DNA from: Variovorax sp. J22G73
Lineage (GTDB): Bacteria; Pseudomonadota; Gammaproteobacteria; Burkholderiales; Burkholderiaceae_C
Direction of reading: 5' to 3'
NCBI RefSeq assembly: GCF_030317035.1
Contig: NZ_JASZYK010000001.1
Coordinates: forward strand, 372,001 to 436,000
DNA length: 64,000 bases
The position numbers and the translations under genes were made by a program. Positions 46,353 through 55,437 of the stretch are shown piece after piece. The first letter of the stretch is position 1, and every line of letters starts with the position of its first letter. The notes under the pieces are model-generated. The model was given only the letters and a program-made list of their open reading frames with translations, was not told where the DNA came from and ran no database searches.

Positions 46353-47279
46353 CTAAGACTTGCTCGAGCGAGGCGGCTTCATGTGTTGCCGCGCCATGGC
46401 CAGGAAGGCCAGCGCCGCCGGGCTCAGCGGATGCTTGGCCAGCCGCACGGCGACCACGGGGTATTCCAGTATCGGGCGCGTGACCGCCACCGCGCGCAGG
46501 TTGGCCGGCATCAGCACCTCCACATAGCGCGGCAACAACGCCACGCCCGCACCCGCCTGGATCAGGCCGAACGCCGTCGAGAGCATCGACACATGGTGCA
46601 CCACCTGCGGGTACACATTGGCCGTGCTCGACAGCTGGCGGCTCACCGCGCGCCATACGTTGGCGTCGGGGTTCACGTGGATGAAGGGAAGCGACTCCAG
46701 GTGCCGGGCGTCGACCACCACGCGCTGCGCCAACGGATGGTCGTCGCGCACGAACAAGGCCATGCGCTCCGAGAACAAGGGCTCGGTCGCCAGTTCCGAA
46801 TGCTTCTGGCCGATGTCCGAGCCGAAGCCCAGGTCGGCCTCCTGCGACAGCACGCGTGAAATCATCTGCTCGGCCGTGCTGTCGAGCAGCGTGGTCGCCA
46901 GCGTCGGATGCTGCTGCGAAAAGCGGCCCAGCAACGGCGGCAGCAGGGCGCCCGCCGTCAGGTGGCCCACCGCGAGCACCACGCGGCCTTCGCGCAGCTG
47001 CGACTGCGACCGGCAGGCGCCCACCGATTCATCGATGAGCCGCAGCGCGCGCACCGCCGTGTCGACCATCATCTCGCCCGCATTCGTCATGCGGATGCGG
47101 CGCCCGCGCACCACCAGCGGCTGCGCCAGTTCTTCCTCCATGCGCTTGATGAGGTGGCTGATGGCCGGCTGGGTGAGCTGCAGGGCCTCTGCCGCGAGCG
47201 TGAAGCTGCCGGTTTCGGCCACCGCCGCCAGGGCGCGCAACTGCTGCAGCGAGATGGCTTCCGTGGCGGGCTTTGACAT
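46353..47279 (-). CDS. LysR-family regulator
   Basis: A 308-residue LysR protein. The winged helix is at residues 8-68: LQQLRALAAVAETGSFTLAA then EALQLTQPAISHLIKRMEEE. The effector domain follows with GHLTAGALLPPLLGRFSQQH. The start MSKPATE (47279) is preferred; earlier in-frame Met codons run into the promoter. It is divergent from a Bug-gamma-glutamyltransferase pair, so it probably senses the compound those proteins handle. An ATAGTTGAATAAGCTGAA region in the spacer has the T-N11-A look of LysR sites. Confidence 0.87.
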   Translation of the reverse strand: MSKPATEAISLQQLRALAAVAETGSFTLAAEALQLTQPAISHLIKRMEEELAQPLVVRGRRIRMTNAGEMMVDTAVRALRLIDESVGACRSQSQLREGRVVLAVGHLTAGALLPPLLGRFSQQHPTLATTLLDSTAEQMISRVLSQEADLGFGSDIGQKHSELATEPLFSERMALFVRDDHPLAQRVVVDARHLESLPFIHVNPDANVWRAVSRQLSSTANVYPQVVHHVSMLSTAFGLIQAGAGVALLPRYVEVLMPANLRAVAVTRPILEYPVVAVRLAKHPLSPAALAFLAMARQHMKPPRSSKS

Positions 47280-47376
47280 AAGCGGCATTGATAGTTGAAT
47301 AAGCTGAATTATCTGGCTTGATGCGCCGGTGCTGAATAGCATCCGTTTTTCCCCTCAGACGCTCAGAATCCTGCAC

Positions 47377-48348
47377 ATGAAAAGAAACCAGTTCCTCCAG
47401 GTGCTCGCCCTTGCGCTTGGCGTGGCAGCGTCGTCCGCCAGCCTGGCCCAGGGCTACCCGAACAAGCCCATTCGCCTGATCGTGCCGTTTCCGGCGGCGG
47501 GCGCCACCGACCTCTTCGCCCGCACGCTGGGCCAGAAGATGGGCGAGAAGCTGGGCACCACGCTGGTGGTCGACAACAAGCCCGGCGCCGGCGGCGCCAT
47601 CGGCTCCGACCAGGCCGCCAAGGCCGCGCCCGACGGCTACACCATCCTGCTGGCCACCACCAGCACGCATTCCATCGGCCCGGCCATCAGCAAGCTGCCC
47701 TATGACACGGTGCGCGACTTCACGCCCATCGCCCACGTGGGCGACGCGGCCAGCATCATGCTGGTGCCGGTCAATTCGCCGGCCAAGACCGTGCGCGAGT
47801 GGATCGACTACGCCAAGAAGAACCCCGGCAAGCTCAACTACGCCTCCAGCGGCAACGGCACCATCGTGCAGCTGACGGCGGAGCTGTTCAAGGCGCAGGC
47901 CGGCGTGTTCGTCACGCACATTCCGTACAAGGGCACGGCGCTGGCCATTCCCGACCTGATCAGCGGCAAGGTCGACGTGCTGTTCGACTCGCTGCCCACC
48001 GGCATGCCGCACGTGCGCGACGGGCGCCTGCGCGCGCTCGGCGTCACCTCGCTCAAGCGCAGCCCGCTCGCGCCCGAGCTGCCGCCCATCGCCGACACGC
48101 TGCCGGGCTACGAGTCGAACACCTGGTTCGGCTTCTACGGCCCGAAGAACCTGCCGGCGGACATCGTCGCCAAGGTCAACAAGGCCGCCAACGAAGCGCT
48201 GGCCGACCCCGAGGTGAAGGAGAAGCTCGCGCGCCTGGGCATCGAGCCCGCGACGCCGGGCACGCCCGACCAGTTCGCGAAGATGGTGTCGGTCGACGCC
48301 GCCAAGTGGAAAAAGATCGTGGTCGACCGCAAGATCACCAACGAATAA
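47377..48348 (+). CDS. Bug-family (TctC-like) periplasmic binding protein
   Basis: A 323-residue Bug protein with a signal peptide (residues 1-25, LALALGVAASSASLA|Q). Signatures: YPNKPIRLIVPFPAAGATD near the mature start, VVDNKPGAGGAIGSDQAAKA, and NYASSGNGTIVQLTAELFKA. Bug proteins bind small organic acids or amides in the periplasm. It is divergent from lysR and 16 bases upstream of a gamma-glutamyltransferase gene, so a gamma-glutamyl compound is a possible ligand. It could feed the TctAB permease encoded 1.4 kb away. Confidence 0.88.
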   Translation: MKRNQFLQVLALALGVAASSASLAQGYPNKPIRLIVPFPAAGATDLFARTLGQKMGEKLGTTLVVDNKPGAGGAIGSDQAAKAAPDGYTILLATTSTHSIGPAISKLPYDTVRDFTPIAHVGDAASIMLVPVNSPAKTVREWIDYAKKNPGKLNYASSGNGTIVQLTAELFKAQAGVFVTHIPYKGTALAIPDLISGKVDVLFDSLPTGMPHVRDGRLRALGVTSLKRSPLAPELPPIADTLPGYESNTWFGFYGPKNLPADIVAKVNKAANEALADPEVKEKLARLGIEPATPGTPDQFAKMVSVDAAKWKKIVVDRKITNE

Positions 48349-48364
48349 GCAAGAGCACGCCGAC

Positions 48365-49978
48365 ATGAACTTCGACTTCAACAACCCCTACCTCTCCACC
48401 CGCATTCCGATCTTCGCGCGCAACGTGGTGTCGACCTCGCACCCGCTGGCCTCGCAGGCCGGGCTGCGCATCCTGCAGCAGGGCGGCAATGCGGTGGACG
48501 CGGCAATCGCCACGGCCGCGGTCATGACGCTGGTGGAACCGGTGAGCAACGGCCTGGGCAGCGATGCCTTCTGCATTCTGTGGGACGGCAAGGAACTGCA
48601 CGGCCTGAACGCCTCGGGCCCGGCGCCCAAGGCCTGGACGCCCGAGTACTTCAAGGCCAAGTACGGCGCCGACGCCACCACGCCGCCCATGCGCGGCATC
48701 GACTCGGTCACGGTGCCGGGCGCGGTGCGCGGCTGGGTGGCCATGAGCGATCGCTTCGGCAAGCTGCCGTTCGCCGACCTGCTGGCACCGGCCATCGACA
48801 TCGCCGAACGCGGCTACCTGGTGCCGCCGGTGGTGCAGGGCAAGTGGGCCGCGGCCACACCGGTGCTGCAGTCGCAGCCGGGTTTTGCGCAGACCTTCCT
48901 GCCCTGGGGCCGCGCGCCCGAGGTGGGCGAGCTGTTCCGCTTCACCGCAGCTGCACGCGCGCTCAAGGCCATTGCCCGCACCAAGGGCGAGGCCTACTAC
49001 AACGGCGAGATCGCCGAGGCGCTGGCCAGGTTCTCGGCCGAGCAGGGCGGCGCGCTCACCGTGGCCGACCTGGCCGCCTACCAGCCCGAGTGGGTCAAGC
49101 CGATTTCGCGCGACTACCGCGGCCACACGCTGCACGAGATTCCTCCCAACGGCCAGGGCATCGCGGCGCTGATCGCGCTGGGCATCCTCGAGAAGTTCGA
49201 CATCGCCTCGCTGCCGGTCGACTCGGTGCAGTCGCAGCATCTGCAGATCGAAGCCATGAAGCTGGCCTTTGCCGACGTGTACCGCTACGTGTCGGAGCGC
49301 GGCACCATGGAAGTGACGACCGAGCAGATGCTCGACGACGCCTACCTGGCCTCGCGCGCACGCCTCATCGATGTGAAGAAGGCGCAGGACTTCAAGGCCG
49401 GCAACCCGGTGAAGGGCGGCACCATCTACCTCACGGCCGCGGACGAGAGCGGCATGATGGTGAGCTTCATCCAGAGCAACTTCATGGGCTTCGGCTCGGG
49501 CTGCGTGGAGCCCGAGTTCGGCATCAGCCTGCAGAACCGCGGCCACGGCTTCAGCCTGAAGGCCGAGAGCCCGAACGTGGTGGCACCTGGCAAGCGCCCG
49601 TTCCACACCATCATTCCGGCCTTCCTCACCAAGGACGGCCAGCCGGTGATGAGCTTCGGCGTGATGGGCGGCAACATGCAGCCGCAGGGCCACATGCAGA
49701 CGTTGGTGCGCATGCTCGACTACAAGCAGAACCCGCAGGCCGCCTGCGACGCGCCGCGCTGGCGCTTCAACGCGGGCCTGGAGATCAACGTCGAGGCCGC
49801 GATGAACCCGGCGGCGCTGCAAGGCCTGCGCGACCTGGGCCACCACCTGGAAGTGATCAACGATTCGTACCAGGACTTCGGCGCGGGCCAGTTCATCTGG
49901 CGCGCGGGCGAGCCTTCGGTGGAAGGCTACGTGGCCGCGAGCGACCCGCGCCGCGACGGCGTGGCCGCGGGCTACTGA
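48365..49978 (+). CDS. Gamma-glutamyltransferase-like Ntn hydrolase
   Basis: A 537-residue protein of the GGT family, YwrD-like branch. The N-terminal subunit has ASQAGLRILQQGGNAVDAAI and GLGSDAFCILWDGKELHGLN. The nucleophile Thr is in KGGTIYLTAADESG, followed by MVSFIQSNFMGFGSGCV and RPFHTIIPAF. There is no signal peptide, so it should act in the cytosol on imported substrate. It is co-transcribed with the Bug protein. The reaction would be cleavage of a gamma-glutamyl amide or acylation-linked amide; the substrate is not known. Confidence 0.86.
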   Translation: MNFDFNNPYLSTRIPIFARNVVSTSHPLASQAGLRILQQGGNAVDAAIATAAVMTLVEPVSNGLGSDAFCILWDGKELHGLNASGPAPKAWTPEYFKAKYGADATTPPMRGIDSVTVPGAVRGWVAMSDRFGKLPFADLLAPAIDIAERGYLVPPVVQGKWAAATPVLQSQPGFAQTFLPWGRAPEVGELFRFTAAARALKAIARTKGEAYYNGEIAEALARFSAEQGGALTVADLAAYQPEWVKPISRDYRGHTLHEIPPNGQGIAALIALGILEKFDIASLPVDSVQSQHLQIEAMKLAFADVYRYVSERGTMEVTTEQMLDDAYLASRARLIDVKKAQDFKAGNPVKGGTIYLTAADESGMMVSFIQSNFMGFGSGCVEPEFGISLQNRGHGFSLKAESPNVVAPGKRPFHTIIPAFLTKDGQPVMSFGVMGGNMQPQGHMQTLVRMLDYKQNPQAACDAPRWRFNAGLEINVEAAMNPAALQGLRDLGHHLEVINDSYQDFGAGQFIWRAGEPSVEGYVAASDPRRDGVAAGY

Positions 49979-50072
49979 ACGAAAGCCTGAACGAAAGCCT
50001 GAACGCGCGTGGCCACGCGTTGCTGAACGCGAGCGGCGGCACGGGGTTTGCGCTTGCCGCGATGATCGGGGG

Positions 50073-51020
50073 ATGAACAAGACAGCCGCATCGGCCGGCA
50101 TTCCCCCTCTCGAAGCACCGCGCAAGGGCTACGCCACAGGCCTGGTGCTGGCCACGCTGGGCGCCATCGCGTTCAGCGGCAAGGCCATCATCGTCAAGCT
50201 GGCGTACCGCCACGGCGTGGACGCCATCACACTCATCATGCTGCGCATGCTCTTCGCGCTGCCGCTGTTCGCGGTGATGGCGTGGTGGGCGGGGCGCGGC
50301 AAGCCCAGGCTCACCTCGCGCGACTGGCTCGGTGTGTTCGGCCTGGGCTTTTCGGGCTACTACCTCGCGAGCTTTCTCGACTTTGCCGGGCTGGCGTACA
50401 TCTCGGCCAGCTTCGAGCGGCTCATTCTGTATCTCAACCCGACGCTGGTGCTGCTGTTCGGCTGGCTCATGTACCGGCGCCGCGCCACGCGACCGCAGGT
50501 GCTGGGCATGGTCGTGAGCTATGCCGGCGTGCTGCTGGTGTTCGGCCACGAACTGTGGACCGGCGGGGGCGGCAAGGGCGGCGGGGCGGCGGCGTGGGGT
50601 GCGTTCCTGGTGTTCCTGAGCGCGGTGAGCTACGCGGGCTACCTCGTGTACAGCGGCGAGTTCGTCAAGCGGCTGGGGTCGCTGCGTCTCGTGGGGCTGG
50701 CGACCACGGTGGCGTGCGTGCTGTGCATCCTGCAGTTCGTGCTCACGCGGCCGCTGGGTGCGGCCTTCGAGGTGGCGCCCGAGGTGGTGTGGCTGTCGGT
50801 GCTGAACGCCACGCTGTGCACGGCGGTGCCGGTGCTGATGGTGATGATGGCCATCGAGCGCATCGGCCCGGCGGTGGCGGCGCAAACCGGCATGATCGGG
50901 CCGCTGTCGACCATCCTCATGGGGGTGGTGATACTCGGCGAGCCGTTCACGCCGTGGATCGCCGCCGGCACGGTGCTCGTCATCGCGGGCATCTTCGTTT
51001 TCACGCGCAAGGGGCGCTGA
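50073..51020 (+). CDS. EamA/DMT-family transporter
   Basis: A 315-residue protein with ten predicted membrane spans in two EamA halves. Typical segments are GAIAFSGKAIIVKLAYRHGV, LRMLFALPLFAVMAW, YISASFERLILYLNPTLVLL and GPLSTILMGVVILGEPF. A Gly/Lys/Ala loop (GGGGKGGGAAAW) joins the halves. Such proteins export metabolites or amino acids. Two 12-base direct repeats (GAACGAAAGCCT) lie in the spacer after the transferase gene. It is followed 49 bases on by an SDR gene. Confidence 0.86.
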   Translation: MNKTAASAGIPPLEAPRKGYATGLVLATLGAIAFSGKAIIVKLAYRHGVDAITLIMLRMLFALPLFAVMAWWAGRGKPRLTSRDWLGVFGLGFSGYYLASFLDFAGLAYISASFERLILYLNPTLVLLFGWLMYRRRATRPQVLGMVVSYAGVLLVFGHELWTGGGGKGGGAAAWGAFLVFLSAVSYAGYLVYSGEFVKRLGSLRLVGLATTVACVLCILQFVLTRPLGAAFEVAPEVVWLSVLNATLCTAVPVLMVMMAIERIGPAVAAQTGMIGPLSTILMGVVILGEPFTPWIAAGTVLVIAGIFVFTRKGR

Positions 51021-51069
51021 GGCCCCTTCGAACTTTCTCGAAATCAACAAGACCGACTGGAGCAACGAC

Positions 51070-51870
51070 ATGGATCTGGGTATCGCAGGCAAGACCGCAC
51101 TGGTGTGCGGCGCAAGCAAGGGGCTGGGCTACGGCTGCGCCGAGGCGCTGGTGCGCGAGGGCGTGAACGTGGTGATCGTGGCGCGCGGCGCCGAGGCGCT
51201 GGACGCCGCCGCGAAGACGCTGGCGCAAGCCGCGGGCGCGGCGGGTACAGCGAGCGCGTTCGTGAAGCACGTGGCCGCCGACATCACCACCGAGGCAGGC
51301 CGCGCGGCGGTGTTCGCGCTGGGCCACGACTTCGACATCGTGGTCACCAACGCCGGCGGCCCGCCGCCCGGCGACTTTCGTACCTGGGACCGCGAGGCGT
51401 GGATCAAGGCGGTCGACGCCAACATGCTCACGCCCATCGAGCTCATCAAGGCCACGGTCGACGGCATGGCCCAGCGCGGGTTCGGCCGCATCGTGAACAT
51501 CACGTCGAGCTCGGTGAAGTCGCCCATCGACATCCTGGGCCTGTCGAACGGCGCGCGCAGCGGCCTCACCGGCTTCGTGGCCGGCGTGGCACGCACGCCC
51601 ATCGCGGCGCAGGGCGTGACCATCAACAACCTGCTGCCGGGCTCCTTCGACACCGACCGCCTGAAGGGCACGATGGCCGGCACCGCGCAGAAGACAGGGC
51701 AGGACTTCGACACCGTGTGGGAAGCGCGCAAGAAGAACATTCCGGCCAAGCGCTTCGGCACGCCGGCGGAGTTCGGCGCCATCTGCGCGTTCCTGTGCAG
51801 CGTGCAGGCGGGCTACATGACGGGCCAGAACGTGCTGGCCGACGGTGGCGCCTACCCGGGCACCTACTGA
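51070..51870 (+). CDS. Short-chain dehydrogenase-like protein with altered catalytic motif
   Basis: A 266-residue SDR-fold protein. The cofactor site is CGASKGLG (residues 14-21), TNAGGPPPGDF near 95, and the Ser region is NITSSSVKSPIDILGLSNGA. Where classical SDRs have YxxxK, this reads LSNGAR, with no Tyr or Lys in place. This variant is shared by a recognised SDR subgroup with GGPPPG and LSNxxR, so it is not a random loss. Catalysis is uncertain. The downstream end keeps the usual LADGGAYPGTY finish. Confidence 0.82.
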   Translation: MDLGIAGKTALVCGASKGLGYGCAEALVREGVNVVIVARGAEALDAAAKTLAQAAGAAGTASAFVKHVAADITTEAGRAAVFALGHDFDIVVTNAGGPPPGDFRTWDREAWIKAVDANMLTPIELIKATVDGMAQRGFGRIVNITSSSVKSPIDILGLSNGARSGLTGFVAGVARTPIAAQGVTINNLLPGSFDTDRLKGTMAGTAQKTGQDFDTVWEARKKNIPAKRFGTPAEFGAICAFLCSVQAGYMTGQNVLADGGAYPGTY

Positions 51871-51901
51871 GCGACTTCAAGCGCACGACGAAAGGCGCAT
51901 C

Positions 51902-52792
51902 GTGAACAGGGCGTCTTTCGAAAAAATAACACTGGTCTCGGTCACCGGGCTGCCCGACGCGGGCGGCGCCGCGATGGCCCTGCAGCACAGCCTGGCGCAG
52001 ATGCCCGGCGCACGCGCCTTGCTGTGCAGCCCGCGCGCGCCGGAGCAGCTGGCGCCCGGCATCGAACACCGCGCGATCGCGCCGCTGAACTACCACGAGT
52101 ACAGCTGGTTCATGATGTTCGCGCTCTGGCGCGTGGTGTCCACCGAGTTCGCGCTGGTCGTGCAGGAAGACGGCTGGGTCGTCAACGCCGGCAACTGGCG
52201 CGACGAGTTCCTGGGCTGCGACTACATCGGCGCGCCCATTCATCTCGCGAAGATCGACACGCCGCAAGGCACGTACTGGCGCAACCGCTTCGCGTGGGCG
52301 GACGAGCTGGGCAAGCCCGGCCACGTGGTCACGCCCATCCAGAACGGCGGCTTCAGCCTGCGCAGCCAGCGCTTCATGCGCGCGCTGGTCGACCACCCGC
52401 ACATCCGTGTCGAAGTGCCGCCACCCGATGCGGTGGAGGGCGAGCCGCTGAAGATGCACTGGCAGCACAACGCGCTTCTCGAAGACGTGCAGCTCAGCGG
52501 CGTGCTGCGGCCGGCGCTCGAAGCGGTGGGCCTGCGCTTTGCGCCGCTGGAGCTGGCGCGCGGTTTCGCCATCGAGCATGCGGGGCCGCAGCTGCACCAC
52601 GGCTACGACGCGAGCCTTCTGTTCGGGCATCACGCCAGGGTGCGGCAGCTGGTGAGCCTGTCGCCGCTGACGCTGCGCTCGCTGATTCCGCTGTCGCAGC
52701 TGGACGCGTGGTACGGCGAGCGGGAGATCCTGCAGATGTTCGAGCGCAACGGCTACCGCATCGAGTTCGCGCCGGAGCCCGCTGCCGGGTGA
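51902..52792 (+). CDS. DUF5672 family protein, glycosyltransferase-like
   Basis: A 296-residue protein. The central segment FALVVQEDGWVVNAGNWRDE, GCDYIGAPIH and PIQNGGFSLRSQRFMRAL is the DUF5672 pattern, related to GT-A glycosyltransferases; QEDG could hold the DxD-like metal site and GGFSLRS the acceptor loop. The GTG start at 51902 has GAAAGGCG upstream. It stands alone after the SDR gene, with no other polysaccharide gene nearby, so the acceptor is unknown. Confidence 0.75.
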   Translation: MNRASFEKITLVSVTGLPDAGGAAMALQHSLAQMPGARALLCSPRAPEQLAPGIEHRAIAPLNYHEYSWFMMFALWRVVSTEFALVVQEDGWVVNAGNWRDEFLGCDYIGAPIHLAKIDTPQGTYWRNRFAWADELGKPGHVVTPIQNGGFSLRSQRFMRALVDHPHIRVEVPPPDAVEGEPLKMHWQHNALLEDVQLSGVLRPALEAVGLRFAPLELARGFAIEHAGPQLHHGYDASLLFGHHARVRQLVSLSPLTLRSLIPLSQLDAWYGEREILQMFERNGYRIEFAPEPAAG

Positions 52793-52834
52793 ACACGCGG
52801 GGTGAACCCGCCGGGTTGGCGCCGCGGCGCAACT

Positions 52835-53761
52835 TCAGCGCCGAGCCGCCACGACGATGCCGCCCACGATCAGCAAGAACGCCACCCCGTGGTACCAGTG
52901 CGGCGGCTCGCGCAGGAAGGCGGCCGACAGCACCGCCGCGAACAGCGGCGTGAGGTTCATGAAGACGCTCGCCGCCTGCGGGCCCGCGCGCTGCACGCCC
53001 GTGCCCCAGCAGCGGTAGGCCACCAGCGCCGGGCCGATGCCGATGAACAGCATGGCCGCCAGCAGCGGCCAGCCCAGGTCGATGTGCGCGTCGGTCAGCG
53101 TCCATTCGCCGGCGGCCAGCGCGCCCGACCATGCCAGGCCGAACACCAGTTGCGCCATCAGGAACGCCGCCCAGTCCTGGCGCACCGCCTTCGGCTCGTG
53201 CGTGCGCGCCAGCAGCCAGCTGTAGAAGGCCCAGGCGATGGTGCCCACGATCATGTAGAGGTCGCCCGGCACCAGCCGCAGCCCGAGCAGCTGTTGCCAT
53301 TCGCCGCGGCTGAGCACCAGCAGCACGCCCACCATCGACAGCAGCGCGCCGCCTATTTCGCGCGCGTTCACGCGCGCGCCGAAGAACACGCTGCCCACCG
53401 CGAGCATCCACAGCGGCAGGCTGGAGCCCACCAGCGTGGTGTTGATGGGCGTGGAGGTCTGCAGCGCCAGGTACTGGAAGGCGTTGTACAGGCCGATGCC
53501 CAGCAACCCGAGCAGCGCGTAGCGCTTCCAGTGCGTCCACAGCGGGCTGTGGCGGCGCAGCACCGGCGCGGCGAACGGCAGCAGCAGCACGAAGGCGATC
53601 ACCCAGCGCACGAAGTTCAGCGTGAGGGGCGACACCAGCTCGCGCACCATGCGCCCGACCACGGCGTTGCTGGCCCACAGCAGCGGCGGAATGAGCAGCA
53701 GGACAACGGTAAGGGCCGTGAGCGGCGCGTGGCGGGGAAGGTGCTGCGGCGGTGTCGACAT
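52835..53761 (-). CDS. EamA/DMT-family transporter
   Basis: A 308-residue protein of two EamA halves, about ten spans. It begins near LTALTVVLLLIPPLLWASNA, VVGRMVRELVSPLTLNFVRW, with the second half having PGDLYMIVGTIAWAFYSWLL and VFMNLTPLFAAVLSAAFLRE. It is unrelated in detail to the EamA protein at 50073. It is divergent from the quinone oxidoreductase gene. Exported substrate unknown. Confidence 0.87.
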   Translation of the reverse strand: MSTPPQHLPRHAPLTALTVVLLLIPPLLWASNAVVGRMVRELVSPLTLNFVRWVIAFVLLLPFAAPVLRRHSPLWTHWKRYALLGLLGIGLYNAFQYLALQTSTPINTTLVGSSLPLWMLAVGSVFFGARVNAREIGGALLSMVGVLLVLSRGEWQQLLGLRLVPGDLYMIVGTIAWAFYSWLLARTHEPKAVRQDWAAFLMAQLVFGLAWSGALAAGEWTLTDAHIDLGWPLLAAMLFIGIGPALVAYRCWGTGVQRAGPQAASVFMNLTPLFAAVLSAAFLREPPHWYHGVAFLLIVGGIVVAARR

Positions 53762-53864
53762 GGCCGCCGACTCTACCGGGCAATGATGCCCTGCGCCGCC
53801 ACGGGACACCCGGGCGTGGCAGGATGCGTGCTCCGTTTTTCCCCTGCGCATGGAGACTGAAAAC

Positions 53865-54851
53865 ATGATGAGCAAAGCCGTCCGAATCGACCGCCACGGC
53901 GGTCCCGAAGAACTGAAGATCGTCGACGTGGAAGTCGGCGAGCCCGGCCCCGGCGAGATCCGCATCCGCCACAAGGCGGTGGGCTTGAACTTCATCGACA
54001 CGTACCAGCGCAGCGGGCTCTACCCGTTCGCGATGCCGCTGCAGCTCGGCATGGAAGCCTCGGGCGTCGTCGAGGCGGTGGGTGCGGGCGTGACGCACCT
54101 GAAGGCCGGCGACCGCGCCGCCTACGCCAGCCCGCCGCCTGGCGCCTACTGCGAGCTGCGCGTGATGCCGGCCAAAAACGTGTGCAAGCTGCCCGACGAC
54201 ATCTCCTTCGACACCGGCGCGGCCATGATGCTCAAGGGCCTGACCACGCAGTACCTGCTGAAGAAGACACTGCCGGCCGAAGGCCTGGTGGCGGGCGACT
54301 TCGTGCTGTTCCACGCGGCCGCGGGCGGCGTGGGCCTCATCGCCTGCCAATGGGCCAAGGCGCTGGGCCTGCAGCTGATCGGCACGGCAGGCAGCGACGC
54401 CAAGTGCGAACTTGCGCTCGCACACGGCGCGGCGCACGCCATCAACTACAGCACCGAGAACTTCGCGGCCCGCGTGAAGGAGATCACCGGCGGCAAGGGC
54501 GTGAAGGTGGTGTACGACTCGGTGGGCAAGGACACCTACGAGGGCTCCATCGACTGCCTGCGCCCCTTCGGCCTGCTGGCGGTGTTCGGCAACGGCTCGG
54601 GCCCGGTGCCGCCCATCAACCTGGGCACGCTGGCGTCGAAGGGTTCGCTGTACGTGACGCGGCCCACGCTGTTCACGCACATGCATTCGCGCGAGAGCAC
54701 GCAGGCCATGGCCGACGACCTGTTCGCGGTGGTGCGCAGCGGCGCGGTGAAGATCCCCATCGCGCAGCGCTACCCGCTGGCCGACGTGCAGCAGGCGCAC
54801 CGCGACCTGGAAGCGCGCAAGACCACGGGCTGCACGATCCTGACGCTTTGA
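53865..54851 (+). CDS. NADPH:quinone oxidoreductase (zeta-crystallin type)
   Basis: A 328-residue medium-chain reductase without zinc ligands. The N-terminal GroES-like domain has AVGLNFIDTYQRSGLYPFAM and GMEASGVVEAVGAGV; the Rossmann part has HAAAGGVGLIACQWAKALG, the AAGGVG cofactor motif, and VVYDSVGKDTYEGSIDCL. I start at the ATG at 53865 because GGAGA lies eight bases before it; an upstream ATG at 53850 has none. Acts in the cytosol as a one-electron quinone or enal reductase; the exact substrate is not readable. Confidence 0.88.
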   Translation: MMSKAVRIDRHGGPEELKIVDVEVGEPGPGEIRIRHKAVGLNFIDTYQRSGLYPFAMPLQLGMEASGVVEAVGAGVTHLKAGDRAAYASPPPGAYCELRVMPAKNVCKLPDDISFDTGAAMMLKGLTTQYLLKKTLPAEGLVAGDFVLFHAAAGGVGLIACQWAKALGLQLIGTAGSDAKCELALAHGAAHAINYSTENFAARVKEITGGKGVKVVYDSVGKDTYEGSIDCLRPFGLLAVFGNGSGPVPPINLGTLASKGSLYVTRPTLFTHMHSRESTQAMADDLFAVVRSGAVKIPIAQRYPLADVQQAHRDLEARKTTGCTILTL

Positions 54852-55014
54852 CGGAGCTCAGGCACACCTCCAGCACGTATTCGGCGCACCTTTGGTGCGG
54901 GCAAGCCAGTCTTGTCCTACCCGCGCTGGGGTGTCATGCCTTCGACTTGTGCGGAATGCACTTTGTAGCCTTGGACCCAAGCGCAAAGCGCACCAATTTC
55001 AAGCTCAGGCAGTG

Positions 55015-55437
55015 ATGACCACCATTCGTACCTTCATCGTCGAAGACAACCCCACCATCCGGGAGAACCTGGTCGGCACCCTGCGCGAGGTCGCTCGCAT
55101 CGAGCCCATCGGGCAGGCTGAATCCGAAGCCGAAGGCACGCGCTGGCTTGCAACCAACCTGGCGCAGTGGGACTTGGCCATCGTCGACCTGTTCCTGAAG
55201 GACGGCACGGGTTTTCGCGTGCTCGAGGCCTGCCGCGACCGCAATCCGGCGCAGAAGATGGTGGTGCTGAGCAACTACGCCACCCCCGAGATGCGCCGCA
55301 AGTGCGCGTTGCTGGGCGCCGATGCGGTGTTCGACAAGGCCACCGAGGTGGAAGACCTGATCGACTACTGCGTGCGCCAGCGCCAGCTGTACTTCAACCT
55401 TCAGCCGTCGTCGCGCCAGAACCCGCTGCCGCACTGA
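55015..55437 (+). CDS. Stand-alone response-regulator receiver
   Basis: A 140-residue single receiver domain. The acidic pocket is VEDN (residues 9-12), the phospho-acceptor Asp is in LAIVDLFLKDGTGF (about residue 55), the Ser switch is in VVLSNYATPEMR, and the Lys is in VFDKATEVEDL. No output domain follows. Its last 44 bases overlap the 3' end of the convergent LysR gene. No kinase is nearby, so it is an orphan that may act by protein contact. Confidence 0.85.
   Translation: MTTIRTFIVEDNPTIRENLVGTLREVARIEPIGQAESEAEGTRWLATNLAQWDLAIVDLFLKDGTGFRVLEACRDRNPAQKMVVLSNYATPEMRRKCALLGADAVFDKATEVEDLIDYCVRQRQLYFNLQPSSRQNPLPH

Noticed and set aside
49976..50007. Direct repeats of GAACGAAAGCCT after the transferase gene as a regulatory site
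   Set aside because: Only two copies directly after a stop codon, most likely a slippage duplication.
51070..51870. SDR as a broken pseudogene
   Set aside because: The frame is intact, the C-terminus is normal and the altered motif is shared by a known subgroup.
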